DNA of 8,181 nt, taken from Archangium sp. GTDB taxonomy: Bacteria > Myxococcota > Myxococcia > Myxococcales > Myxococcaceae. The stretch spans positions 1 to 8,181 of the forward strand of contig JAEUJT010000166.1 of the NCBI GenBank assembly GCA_016793525.1. Direction: 5' to 3'. Position numbers and translations under genes: made by a program. The notes beneath the pieces were generated by a model. The model was given only the letters and a program-made list of their open reading frames with translations. It was not told where the DNA came from and did not search any database. Below are positions 1 through 8,181 of the stretch, piece by piece (position 1 is the first letter of the stretch; each line of letters opens with the position of its first letter).

Positions 1-608
1 AGCACGGTGGTTCGAAACGGCGCTCCACGGAGCGCGTCGACCGGCAGGCGGTAGCTGGCGATGCTGCGCAGCGCGTCGGCCATGCCGGGGAAGTAGCCGT
101 CGGCGGCGGCGCTCTCGGCGTAGAGCGACATGGCCTCGGGCGGCACGGGGCCACCTCCGCGCATCCACCGCAGGTACCCGCCCATCACCCGCTTCGACAC
201 CGGCAGCCGCGCGGCCCAGCGGGCGGCCACGTCGAGCGCCCCCGTGGCCAGCAGCGCCTTCGCCTCCGCCGGCAACCCCAGCGCCGGGGCGCTCGCGACC
301 GTGAGCGATGAAACGGAGGCGGGGTTCGCGGCGGCCAGCGACAGCGCCACCAGGCCTCCGAAGCTGTGTCCGACGAGGTGGAAGCGGGAGATGCCTCTCG
401 CCGAGAGCCAGTTGTGGAGCTTGCGCGCGACGTCGACCGGCTCGCTCTCGGCCCAGCGCAGCGACTTGCCAGAGCGAGGGAGATCGACCGCCAGGTACCG
501 GCGCCCTCCCCGCGCGATCACGGCGTCAAACACGCGGTGCGAAGCGCCGAGCCCGTGCACCAACACCACCACCTCGCCCGCACCGTCATCGCGGACGTGG
601 AGGCTCAT
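1..608 (-). CDS. alpha/beta hydrolase fold protein (3'-truncated by window edge)
   Basis: This is a probable serine hydrolase of the alpha/beta fold; the substrate cannot be read from sequence. The visible 202 codons begin [19 protein letters not shown]. The oxyanion-hole HG motif (LVHGLGAS, residues 16-23) follows beta strand 3, and the nucleophile elbow is GHSFGG at residues 80-85, making Ser82 the predicted catalytic serine. The helical cap region follows, with [21 protein letters not shown] near residues 125-145. The catalytic Asp and His should lie beyond position 1. No signal peptide or membrane segment is visible, so it is probably cytoplasmic. The ATG at 608-606 overlaps the glmM TGA at 607-605 as ATGA, which indicates translational coupling and fixes the start; no independent ribosome binding site is needed. 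Possible activities include esterase, lipase, epoxide hydrolase or haloperoxidase-like chemistry. The fold call is firm and any specific function would be a guess. Confidence 0.88.
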   Translation of the reverse strand, partial: MSLHVRDDGAGEVVVLVHGLGASHRVFDAVIARGGRRYLAVDLPRSGKSLRWAESEPVDVARKLHNWLSARGISRFHLVGHSFGGLVALSLAAANPASVSSLTVASAPALGLPAEAKALLATGALDVAARWAARLPVSKRVMGGYLRWMRGGGPVPPEAMSLYAESAAADGYFPGMADALRSIASYRLPVDALRGAPFRTTV

Positions 609-1984
609 GCCCCGAGCGCCTCGCGCAGCGCGTCGCCGATGTCGCCCGCGTACTGCTTGATGCGCTTGGCGTCGGGCCCCTCGACCAGCACACGCACCTT
701 CGGCTCGGTGCCGGAGTAACGCACCAGCACCCGGCCCTCGCGGCCCAGCTTCTTCTCCACGGCGGCGATCGCCTTCTGCACGTCGGGGAGGTTCGCCAGG
801 TCGCGGCGCTCTCTCACCTGCAGGTTGAGCAGGGTCTGCGGCACCGCCTCGAAGACCTTGGTCAGCTCGCTCATCGGCTTGCCCGCGCGGCACATCACCG
901 CCAGCACCTGGAGCGCGGCCAGCGTGCCGTCGCCCGTCGTCGCGTGGTCCAAGAACACCAGGTGGCCCGACTGCTCGCCACCGAAGCTGTAGCCGTTCGC
1001 GCGCATCGACTCGACGACGTAGCGGTCGCCGACCTTGGTGCGCACCACCTTGCCGCCCCACCCGGCCACCGCGCGCTCGAGGCCCACGTTGCTCATCACC
1101 GTGGTCACCAGCGTCTTCTTCTTGAGCGCCTTTCGCTGCAGCAGCGCGCCGGCGCAAATGGCCATGATCGCGTCGCCGTCGACCACCTTGCCGCGCTCGT
1201 CGACCACGATCAGGCGATCGGCGTCTCCGTCGAGCGCGAGGCCGAGGTTGGCCTTGTTCGCCAGCACCGCCTTCTGCAACGCCTCGGGGTGCAGCGCGCC
1301 GAACCCGTCGTTGATGTTCTTGCCGTTCGGCTCAACGCCGATAGAGATCACCTTGGCGCCGAGCTCCTCGAGCACCTCGGGAGCCACGCGGTACGCCGCG
1401 CCGTGCGCGCAGTCGACCACCAGCGTCAGGCCCTCGAGCGTCAATTCGCGGGGGAAGGTATTTTTGAGAAACACGATGTACCGGCCGCGCGCGTCGTCGA
1501 GCCGCACCGCGCCGCCCACCTTGTCGGCCGTGGGCCGCAGGGAATCGAGCGCCTTCTCGAAAATCAGCGCCTCGATCTTCTTCTCGGTGTCGTCAGGCAA
1601 CTTGAAGCCGTCGCGCCAGAAGAACTTGATGCCGTTGTCTTCGTACGGGTTGTGCGACGCGGAGATCACCGCGCCCGCGTCTGCCCGCATCGAGGTGGTG
1701 AGGTTGGCGACCGCCGGCGTGGGCATCGGCCCCACCAGCGCCACGTCGACGCCCATCGACATGATGCCCGAAGCCAGCGCGTGCTCGATCATGTAGCCGG
1801 AGAGGCGTGTGTCTTTGCCAATGATCACCCGGTGCCGGTGGGTGCCGTTGCGAATGAGGTACGCCAGCGCGCGGCCCAGCTGCATCGCCAGCTCGGCCGT
1901 CATCGGGAACACATTGGCCACGCCCCGCACGCCGTCGGTGCCGAACAACCGCGGGTGCCCGTTTCCGTTCTTCTCGGTCTCCAT
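605..1984 (-). CDS. glmM: phosphoglucosamine mutase GlmM
   Basis: GlmM interconverts glucosamine-6-phosphate and glucosamine-1-phosphate, the step before GlmU in UDP-GlcNAc synthesis for peptidoglycan and LPS. The 459-residue length matches the family (about 445-455). All four signature sites are present: the N-terminal LFGTDGVRG (residues 13-21), the phosphoserine loop ISASHNP with predicted catalytic Ser110, the magnesium loop DGDADR (252-257, metal-binding Asp252, Asp254 and Asp256), the sugar-binding GGEQSGH (335-341), and the C-terminal phosphate-binding RYSGTEP (422-428). The frame stays open upstream to about 2356, but the ATG at 1984 is preferred. It is preceded by AAGAGG seven bases upstream, the family homology begins just after it, and the longer form would overlap folP heavily. 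It sits 19 bp downstream of folP and overlaps the hydrolase start by 4 bp, so it is almost certainly co-transcribed. The active form normally needs phosphorylation of the loop serine. Confidence 0.97.
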   Translation of the reverse strand: METEKNGNGHPRLFGTDGVRGVANVFPMTAELAMQLGRALAYLIRNGTHRHRVIIGKDTRLSGYMIEHALASGIMSMGVDVALVGPMPTPAVANLTTSMRADAGAVISASHNPYEDNGIKFFWRDGFKLPDDTEKKIEALIFEKALDSLRPTADKVGGAVRLDDARGRYIVFLKNTFPRELTLEGLTLVVDCAHGAAYRVAPEVLEELGAKVISIGVEPNGKNINDGFGALHPEALQKAVLANKANLGLALDGDADRLIVVDERGKVVDGDAIMAICAGALLQRKALKKKTLVTTVMSNVGLERAVAGWGGKVVRTKVGDRYVVESMRANGYSFGGEQSGHLVFLDHATTGDGTLAALQVLAVMCRAGKPMSELTKVFEAVPQTLLNLQVRERRDLANLPDVQKAIAAVEKKLGREGRVLVRYSGTEPKVRVLVEGPDAKRIKQYAGDIGDALREALGA

Positions 1985-1996
1985 GGCGGGGCCTCT
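1985..1996 (-). promoter_or_regulatory. ribosome binding site of glmM
   Basis: On the minus strand the sequence before the glmM ATG reads GTAAGAGGCCCCGCC. AAGAGG is a good Shine-Dalgarno match with a seven-base spacer. It is the evidence that decides between the ATG at 1984 and the longer open frame reaching back into folP. Confidence 0.7.
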
Positions 1997-2003
1997 TACA
2001 CGG

Positions 2004-2840
2004 TCAGCGCGCGCCGCGAATGGCTTGCGCGACGGAGAGGGCTTCTCTCGTCTCGGCCACGTCGTGCACGCGGACCATGTCGACGCCGTGGAGGGCCGCG
2101 GCGATGGCCACCGAAACCGCGCTGGCCAGCACGCGATCTCCGGGCGCGGCGTGTCCCGTGAGCTTCCCGAGAAAGCCCTTGCGGCTGGTGCCGAGGAGGA
2201 TCGGGACGCCGAGCTGGCGCAGCGCGCCGAGGTGCTTGAGCAGCGACAGGTTGTGCTCGAGCGACTTGCCGAAGCCGATGCCGGGGTCGACGAGCAAGCG
2301 CTCCGGAGGCACGCCGGAACGAGCGATGGCCCCCCGCAGCGCCTCGCGCACCTCAACCACGACGTCGTCGTACGACGGCGCCTGCTGCATGGTGAGGGGC
2401 GTTCCCTGCATGTGCATCAAACACGCGGCGGCGCCAGCCGAGGCCACCACCTCGCGCATCGCCGGAGCGGAGAGCGCGGTCACGTCGTTGACCAACGCCG
2501 CTCCCGCCTCGAGCGCACGCCGGGCGACCTCGGGCTTCGAGGTATCGATGGAGAGCGGCACTCCGGGGCACGCGCGCGCCAAACCTTCGAGCACCGGCAA
2601 CACCCGAGCGCACTCTTCATCGACAGAGACGGGCTCCGCGCCAGGTCGGGTGGATTCGCCGCCGACGTCGAGGAGATCGGCACCGTCGTCGACAAGGCGC
2701 TTCCCATGCTCCACCGCCGCGCGCGGGTCGAGGGAGCGACCTCCGTCAGAGAACGAGTCGGGCGTGACGTTGACCACGCCCATCACGAACGTGCGACGGC
2801 CCCACTCGAACACCGCTGAGCCGAGGCGGAGCGGGTTCAT
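2004..2840 (-). CDS. folP: dihydropteroate synthase FolP
   Basis: FolP condenses 6-hydroxymethyl-7,8-dihydropterin pyrophosphate with p-aminobenzoate to give dihydropteroate in folate synthesis; it is the sulfonamide target. The 278-residue TIM-barrel protein carries the family motifs in order: [11 protein letters not shown] (24-34), [10 protein letters not shown] (58-67), SIDTSKP (97-103), VNDVTAL (117-123), DPGIGFGKS (185-193), TSRKGFLG (218-225) and the terminal RVHD (257-260), which supplies pterin and pyrophosphate contacts. The ATG at 2840 gives a normal N-terminus, and the first core motif begins at residue 19. No upstream in-frame start codon is present before the ftsH stop region. 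There is no convincing Shine-Dalgarno within 15 bases, so initiation may depend on ribosomes finishing ftsH 32 bp upstream. No insertion or obvious sulfonamide-resistance change is visible in the NVTPDSF or SRKG loops. Confidence 0.97.
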   Translation of the reverse strand: MNPLRLGSAVFEWGRRTFVMGVVNVTPDSFSDGGRSLDPRAAVEHGKRLVDDGADLLDVGGESTRPGAEPVSVDEECARVLPVLEGLARACPGVPLSIDTSKPEVARRALEAGAALVNDVTALSAPAMREVVASAGAAACLMHMQGTPLTMQQAPSYDDVVVEVREALRGAIARSGVPPERLLVDPGIGFGKSLEHNLSLLKHLGALRQLGVPILLGTSRKGFLGKLTGHAAPGDRVLASAVSVAIAAALHGVDMVRVHDVAETREALSVAQAIRGAR

Positions 2841-2872
2841 GTGGGGCCGAAGCGAGACCGCACCACCTGCAG

Positions 2873-4828
<1,956 letters not shown>

Positions 4829-4842
4829 GAGGAAGCGCCTTT
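4829..4842 (-). promoter_or_regulatory. ribosome binding site for the GTG start of ftsH
   Basis: The minus strand reads GAAAGGCGCTTCCTC directly before the GTG at 4828. AAAGG with a nine-base spacer supports this non-ATG start. The resulting N-terminus (MRSSYKTIGLWV) enters the first transmembrane helix at once, as expected for FtsH, and the next in-frame Met would remove that helix and the periplasmic domain. Confidence 0.6.
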
Positions 4843-4866
4843 CGCCGAGAGAAACCGGTGTTCTCG

Positions 4867-5901
4867 TTATAACTCACTTTCCGACGTGCGCCCGTCTTCA
4901 CTCGGTGAAGTTGCATGAAGGCGCGCCCGCGGCGGAGCAGCCTCGAGTCGCACCCGTCCGCTCCGGCAGGTGAGCACCCTGTCTCCGGGGAGCGTCGCGG
5001 TTCCATCGGCCTCGATCGCTGTCAGCGCCTCGTCGATGAGGCGAGCAGAGACCTCGACCGCATGTGTGGAAAGCCACGAGGCGAGCACCCTGCGGCCGAT
5101 CGAACGGGCCAGCGAGCGAACGGCCACGGCTTCCAGCGAGCCATCGGGCCACGACACCCGTCGAAGCGCAGCGGTCGCTTCAGCGTCGAGGTGCGCGTGG
5201 TCCTCCGCGGCCAGGGCTGCGAAGCGCGCCAACGCATCAGCGGCGCCGGGCACCGCGGCCTCGAACACCGGCAGAATCTCACGGCGAACTCGAACGCGCG
5301 TGAGTTCATGTGCGTCGTTCATCGAATCGTGCCGCCAGGGAATGCCGAGCGCCCGGAGATACGCCTCGACATCGGTGCGCGTGACCTGCAGCAGCGGGCG
5401 CACCACGCCGTCGGCGCGCGCGGCGTGAATTCCCCCTGCGCCACCCAACGCCGTGCCGCGGGCGAGGCGCATGAGCACCGTCTCCGCTTGATCTGAGGCG
5501 GTGTGAGCGGTGGCGACCCACCGGAGCGACCTGGCTCGCTGGTGATCGAACAACGCGGCGTACCGGGCTGCTCTGGCGCGCGCCTCGATGCCGGTGCCCG
5601 GCGGCAGCTGAATTCGCAGCACCTGCACCGGGAGGTCGAGCGATGCCGCGTGGGTCTTCACGAACTCCGCATCGTCGGCCGACTCCGCGCGCAAGCCGTG
5701 ATCGACGGTCGCCACGTGGAGCTCGAGGGCCAACCGCCGCGCCAGCCGAGCCAACGCGGTGAGCATGGCCATGGAGTCGGCCCCACCCGAAACGGCGAGG
5801 AGCGCGGAGGTACCCACCAGCCCAGTCGCGCGCGCGCTGCGGGCGATCACCTCGTCGAAGCTCACAACCGCCTGATTCGACTCGCTCTTGGGGCTTGTCA
5901 T
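4867..5901 (-). CDS. tilS: tRNA(Ile)-lysidine synthase TilS
   Basis: TilS is an ATP-dependent enzyme that attaches lysine to C34 of the CAU-anticodon tRNA-Ile, so that it reads AUA as isoleucine. It is normally essential. The N-type PP-loop SGGADS is at residues 38-43. It is followed by TVDHGLRAES (65-74), a family landmark, by HTASDQAETVLMRLARG (133-149), equivalent to the usual HxxDDQAET helix, and by the HDSMND...TRVRVRREILP stretch (191-211). A helical tRNA-binding subdomain follows, with RRVLASWL near 270. At 344 residues it is a short form, without the full C-terminal domain of the 432-residue E. coli enzyme and closer in length to Aquifex TilS. The ATG at 5901 has no good Shine-Dalgarno, but it overlaps the TGA of a short upstream frame as ATGA. 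It is the first gene of the series ending at the window edge. Confidence 0.95.
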   Translation of the reverse strand: MTSPKSESNQAVVSFDEVIARSARATGLVGTSALLAVSGGADSMAMLTALARLARRLALELHVATVDHGLRAESADDAEFVKTHAASLDLPVQVLRIQLPPGTGIEARARAARYAALFDHQRARSLRWVATAHTASDQAETVLMRLARGTALGGAGGIHAARADGVVRPLLQVTRTDVEAYLRALGIPWRHDSMNDAHELTRVRVRREILPVFEAAVPGAADALARFAALAAEDHAHLDAEATAALRRVSWPDGSLEAVAVRSLARSIGRRVLASWLSTHAVEVSARLIDEALTAIEADGTATLPGDRVLTCRSGRVRLEAAPPRARLHATSPSEDGRTSESEL

Positions 5902-5978
5902 TTTTCGCTTGACCCCGGGATGGCCGTTGAGGAGGGGTCCTGGTAATCTCGAGGGGAATACAGCTCCGTCACCGAAGG

Positions 5979-6006
5979 TTCGACGGGGACAGACAGCATG
6001 AAGTTC
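5979..6006 (-). promoter_or_regulatory. candidate ECF-sigma-type promoter upstream of tilS
   Basis: On the minus strand GAACTT (6006-6001) is followed after 16 bases by GTCGAA (5984-5979). This resembles the RpoE-type pattern GAACTT-N15/16-GTCTAA with one mismatch in the -10 element. It would start transcription near 5970, about 70 bases before tilS. The -35 element lies inside the upstream copy of a 13-bp direct repeat, so a second GAACTT-like site sits 15 bp further back. No better sigma-70 pair was found in the gap. The match is short and could be chance. A heat or envelope-stress link would fit an ftsH operon, but that is inference. Confidence 0.25.
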
Positions 6007-6020
6007 AACAGCATGAAGTT
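5993..6020. repeat. 13-bp direct repeat with 15-bp period
   Basis: ACAGCATGAAGTT occurs at 5993-6005 and again, without mismatch, at 6008-6020 on the plus strand, separated by CA. The copies lie in the gap upstream of tilS, about 95-120 bp from its start. The 15-bp period is not a whole number of helical turns. It could be a tandem duplication within an ancestral coding sequence, a two-site operator, or simple slippage. Nothing else in the window repeats it. Confidence 0.8.
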
Positions 6021-6022
6021 GG

Positions 6023-6052
6023 GCCCAGGGGTCCCCCCCTCCCCCCCTGGGC
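6023..6052. repeat. GC hairpin enclosing a G7-A-G7 tract (minus strand)
   Basis: GCCCAGGGG (6023-6031) pairs perfectly with CCCCTGGGC (6044-6052) around a 12-base loop. On the minus strand the segment 6047-6033 is GGGGGGGAGGGGGGG. This can supply four G3 runs with single-base loops, a textbook intramolecular G-quadruplex pattern, which would compete with the hairpin because they share bases. It has no T-tract on either side and so is not itself a terminator. It lies between the end of the lipoprotein gene and tilS. Confidence 0.7.
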
Positions 6053-6056
6053 TCAC

Positions 6057-6092
6057 GGAGCGGGTCGGTTCGTCCGGCCCGCTCCTCTTTTT
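6057..6092 (+). terminator. intrinsic terminator, plus-strand orientation
   Basis: GGAGCGGGTCGG (6057-6068) pairs over 12 bp with CCGGCCCGCTCC (6074-6085) around the five-base loop TTCGT. It is followed at once by TCTTTTT (6086-6092). One pair is U-G in plus-strand RNA but would be an A-C mismatch in minus-strand RNA, and the minus-strand copy is followed by GTGAGCCC with no U-tract. Both facts argue for function on plus-strand transcripts only. The T-tract runs into the stop codon (6091-6093) of the convergently placed lipoprotein gene. No plus-strand gene could be found upstream of it, so its transcript is unknown; it may end antisense RNA or a small RNA. Confidence 0.65.
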
Positions 6093-8181
6093 AGGGTCTG
6101 CGTGAGTACCACTGGACCCCATTCACACTCGTATCTGGGCTGCAGGTGAGGCTGCCGCCGGTCTGCCGTATGCCGAAGCGACCCAGCAGCGGCGAGGTGA
6201 TGCGGCCGGTTCCGTCGGCGCCTTTCACGGTGATCACCGGCGGTGGACTCCCTCCGTCGGCCAACGTGCCGATCGCCGTTCGCGCGGGCCACGCGACATC
6301 AGCGACGTAGAGCGTCTGGCACGGAGCCCCCAGCACGAGCGCATCGGCAGGTACCAGCGTATCGAGCGGCACGATGGCGGCTGGAGTCGGGCTGCCGCGC
6401 ACATAGATGCGCACCACCGGCTTCGGCGCCACGTGACACTTGCCCGCACCGGTACCCGCGTCGCTCGCCGGAGCCGAATCGGCCACACACCGCTCGGTGG
6501 CGACACAGCTGCACGACTCGCCGTCGAGGCACCCGACCCCTCCGTCGACGACACAGGCGGCCGCGGTCGTGGAACGTTGATCGCGGAAGTAGTGCACCAT
6601 GACTTTGTAGGTGCAGCTCGCGGTCGCACACGCGGCGTCGTTCTCCGGGAAATTGAGCGACACGTTTTCGATCAACGGCCCGTTACCGGTGTCGTCGAGG
6701 TTGAGCTTCGGGTCGTCAGACGAGCCCGCGTTCCCCCAATCGAAATCGAAGCCCGACGCCGACATGCTGCGCTGAACGGTGGCCGCGTAGCCGTTGATGT
6801 CGCCGGCCGTCTTCTGGCTCGCGCCGGCCTCGAAGAACGAGAACACGCCGCTGAACGGATCGGCAGGACCGGTCGACGCCGAGGGCCGCACGAGGTGAAC
6901 GTCGAGATCGACGTCAGCGAAGCCCGGCCACTGCAGTTGCACCACGAGATCTTGTTTGATGGCCACGGCGAACGTGAGGCGCACGAGTGTCTCCTTCTGC
7001 TGCGCGTCTTTCACCGAGAGCTCGAGCACGTAGGTGCCGGTGGCCACTGGGCGGAGCTGCACCTGTGCGGTCGCCGCCCCCGAGAGCGCCAACGGCGGAG
7101 CGCCCGCCGGCTGCGTGACCACGCGCCAGAGGTAGGTCAAACCCGTGCGTCCATCTTCCGGGTCCGACGTGCAGGCGGTCATCGAGCTCGAGTCAGACAG
7201 CGCGGAGAACGCGGCCAGCTCGCCCGGCCGCACGTCTCGGGTGGTGGTGAAGTCGTAGCCCGCAGCCGGGGCCACCAGCAGCGGCGCCCACTGGGCGGCG
7301 GAGCCGTAGTCGCGCGGCGCGTCGCCTTGCGGAGGCGGCGTGACTCGAACGAGATTCGCGCACACCACCGGGCCGGCGTTGGGCCGCAAGGTACCGGTCA
7401 ACCCGACGGTGATGCGCGGGTGATCGACGTCGTCTGACTCGATCGCCAGGAGCGCGGAGTAGGCCGACTTCGCTTCGCTGGTGGGCTTGAACTGGATCTG
7501 GAGGTTGACGCCCTCCGCGGCCTCGAGCGTCAGCCCCTCGGCGGGGAACATCGAGTTGCCCGCGAAGGAGAACGCCGCCGCATCGATGCCTTCGAACGAC
7601 GCCTTGGTCACCTTCAGCGCCACCGGCCCGGCGTTGACGACGTTGACGGTCGGCAAGGTCGACGGGTCGACCGCCAACGCGCGCATGAAGGGCTCCGGGG
7701 CGAAGTCGATCGACGGAGGGGCCTCGACCGCGGTTCCGGTGCAGCCGCGCGCGGAGAGACACTCCGGCGTGACCTCAAGAATCGGCTTCGCGCCGACGCC
7801 CAGCAACGGCACGCGCACGATGGGCCGCTCCGGGTCGTTGGTCCCGATCAACACGTTCGCCGCGTAGGCCTGCAGCACGAGCGGAGAGAAGCTGACGGTG
7901 AGGGTGCCTTGCCCAAAGCCCTCGATGCCCGGGGGAGGCGTGCCGACGCCGAAGCTCTCGAGACCTCCTGGCGCGCTCCCGGCGGCCTCGAGCGTAACGG
8001 AGCCGATCAGCACCGGCGCTTGGCTGCGCGACTCGAGCGTCAGCGTGCGTGTGGCGCGATCGCCGTTCTTCACGTCACCGAAGTCGACGATGGTGGGCGC
8101 CACCGCGATCGATGGGGCGATCTGCCCGACGTTCGAACGGCAGGTGCACGCCGAGGCCACCAGACACATCACCGCGCCGAA
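6091..8181 (-). CDS. putative secreted lipoprotein with choice-of-anchor D and PKD-like domains (start outside window)
   Basis: Function unknown; I recognise architecture only. Residues are counted from the GTG codon at 8172, but the frame stays open to 8181 and the hydrophobic segment there (FGAVMCLVASAC) is too short, so the true start lies upstream. The ASAC at 6-9 is an acceptable lipobox, predicting lipidation at Cys9. Residues about 20-127 form a choice-of-anchor D (ASH/Hydin-like) beta domain (VAPTIVDFGDVKNGD...LIGTNDPERP...LLGVG). About 130-262 looks like a second, diverged copy ending in IESDDVDHPRITVGLTGTL. Residues 265-405 include a PKD-like unit (DPEDG..LTYLWRV...GTYVLELSVKDAQQ). 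Residues 408-530 carry DVDLDVHL and YKVMVHYF, reminiscent of DUF2135/YfaP. A cysteine cluster follows (Cys540, 548, 554, 556, 562, 579) with the linker DAGTGAGKC. It is probably envelope-anchored or surface-exposed and adhesive or structural. It is separated from tilS by 189 bp and is not obviously in the same operon. Confidence 0.85.
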   Translation of the reverse strand, partial: FGAVMCLVASACTCRSNVGQIAPSIAVAPTIVDFGDVKNGDRATRTLTLESRSQAPVLIGSVTLEAAGSAPGGLESFGVGTPPPGIEGFGQGTLTVSFSPLVLQAYAANVLIGTNDPERPIVRVPLLGVGAKPILEVTPECLSARGCTGTAVEAPPSIDFAPEPFMRALAVDPSTLPTVNVVNAGPVALKVTKASFEGIDAAAFSFAGNSMFPAEGLTLEAAEGVNLQIQFKPTSEAKSAYSALLAIESDDVDHPRITVGLTGTLRPNAGPVVCANLVRVTPPPQGDAPRDYGSAAQWAPLLVAPAAGYDFTTTRDVRPGELAAFSALSDSSSMTACTSDPEDGRTGLTYLWRVVTQPAGAPPLALSGAATAQVQLRPVATGTYVLELSVKDAQQKETLVRLTFAVAIKQDLVVQLQWPGFADVDLDVHLVRPSASTGPADPFSGVFSFFEAGASQKTAGDINGYAATVQRSMSASGFDFDWGNAGSSDDPKLNLDDTGNGPLIENVSLNFPENDAACATASCTYKVMVHYFRDQRSTTAAACVVDGGVGCLDGESCSCVATERCVADSAPASDAGTGAGKCHVAPKPVVRIYVRGSPTPAAIVPLDTLVPADALVLGAPCQTLYVADVAWPARTAIGTLADGGSPPPVITVKGADGTGRITSPLLGRFGIRQTGGSLTCSPDTSVNGVQWYSRRP

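Noticed and set aside
308..2161. A 617-codon plus-strand open frame across the hydrolase, glmM and folP region
   Set aside because: It is antisense to glmM, which has all its catalytic motifs. The translation is low-complexity Arg/His/Ala-rich with no recognisable domain, as expected of a shadow frame in high-GC DNA.
1985..2356. An N-terminal extension of glmM to an upstream start within folP
   Set aside because: The extra 124 residues are Ser/Ala/Arg-rich, have no GlmM homology, and overlap the conserved C-terminal half of folP. A good ribosome binding site precedes the ATG at 1984.
5909..5949. A plus-strand sigma-70 promoter using TTGACC or TTGAGG with TAATCT
   Set aside because: The spacings (29 and 10 bases) are wrong and the -10 match is poor, so it cannot be offered as the promoter of the putative small RNA.
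5998..6105. A 35-codon plus-strand frame starting MKFNSMKLGPG and running through the terminator
   Set aside because: It reads through the strong hairpin and T-tract, has no good ribosome binding site, and its composition is set by the poly-C tract.
6094..6122. Extension of the short frame before tilS back to an ATG near 6122
   Set aside because: It would overlap the end of the lipoprotein gene and run through the GC hairpins; the residues encoded there are determined by the terminator and G-tract.
6433..7437. A 334-codon plus-strand frame within the lipoprotein gene
   Set aside because: It is antisense to a frame with clear domain structure and signal peptide, and its own translation has no recognisable features.

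Overview
The window reads as a stretch of a high-GC chromosome, most likely from a myxobacterium (Myxococcota, probably the Cystobacterineae side). That placement is an inference. It rests on the GC-rich codon use, an FtsH that resembles my recollection of Myxococcus FtsH proteins, and a secreted lipoprotein built from choice-of-anchor-D and PKD-like modules with 'DAGTG/DGG' linkers of the kind common in that phylum. Every gene I can support lies on the minus strand, so the biological reading order is from position 8181 down to 1. The long plus-strand open frames are antisense shadows of these genes.

Region 8181-6091 holds the 3' 694 or so codons of a putative secreted lipoprotein. Its start lies just outside the window. 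The visible part runs: end of a lipoprotein signal peptide, two immunoglobulin-fold choice-of-anchor D (ASH-type) regions, a PKD-like domain, a beta-rich region reminiscent of DUF2135/YfaP, and a cysteine-rich insert. Its function is unknown.

Region 6090-5902 is the only sizeable non-coding gap (189 bp) and is the most structured part of the window. It contains a strong intrinsic terminator that works only in the plus direction, although no plus-strand gene was found. It also has a GC hairpin whose loop region carries a G7-A-G7 tract on the minus strand, a 13-bp direct repeat with a 15-bp period, a possible ECF-sigma-type promoter, and a tiny open frame whose stop overlaps the tilS start.

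Region 5901-1 is a tightly packed housekeeping gene series: tilS (tRNA-Ile lysidine synthase), ftsH (membrane AAA+ zinc protease), folP (dihydropteroate synthase), glmM (phosphoglucosamine mutase) and an alpha/beta hydrolase cut off by the window edge. Intergenic spacings are 38, 32, 19 and -4 bp, so one operon is likely. The tilS-ftsH-folP-glmM order is a conserved bacterial neighbourhood joining tRNA decoding, membrane proteolysis, folate synthesis and cell-wall precursor supply. The cdaA-ybbR pair often found between folP and glmM in other bacteria is absent. An alpha/beta hydrolase is translationally coupled to glmM instead.

I see no mobile element, CRISPR array, tRNA, rRNA or defence system. 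The genes themselves are ordinary. The points worth a second look are the 189-bp intergenic region, the lipoprotein and the coupled hydrolase.
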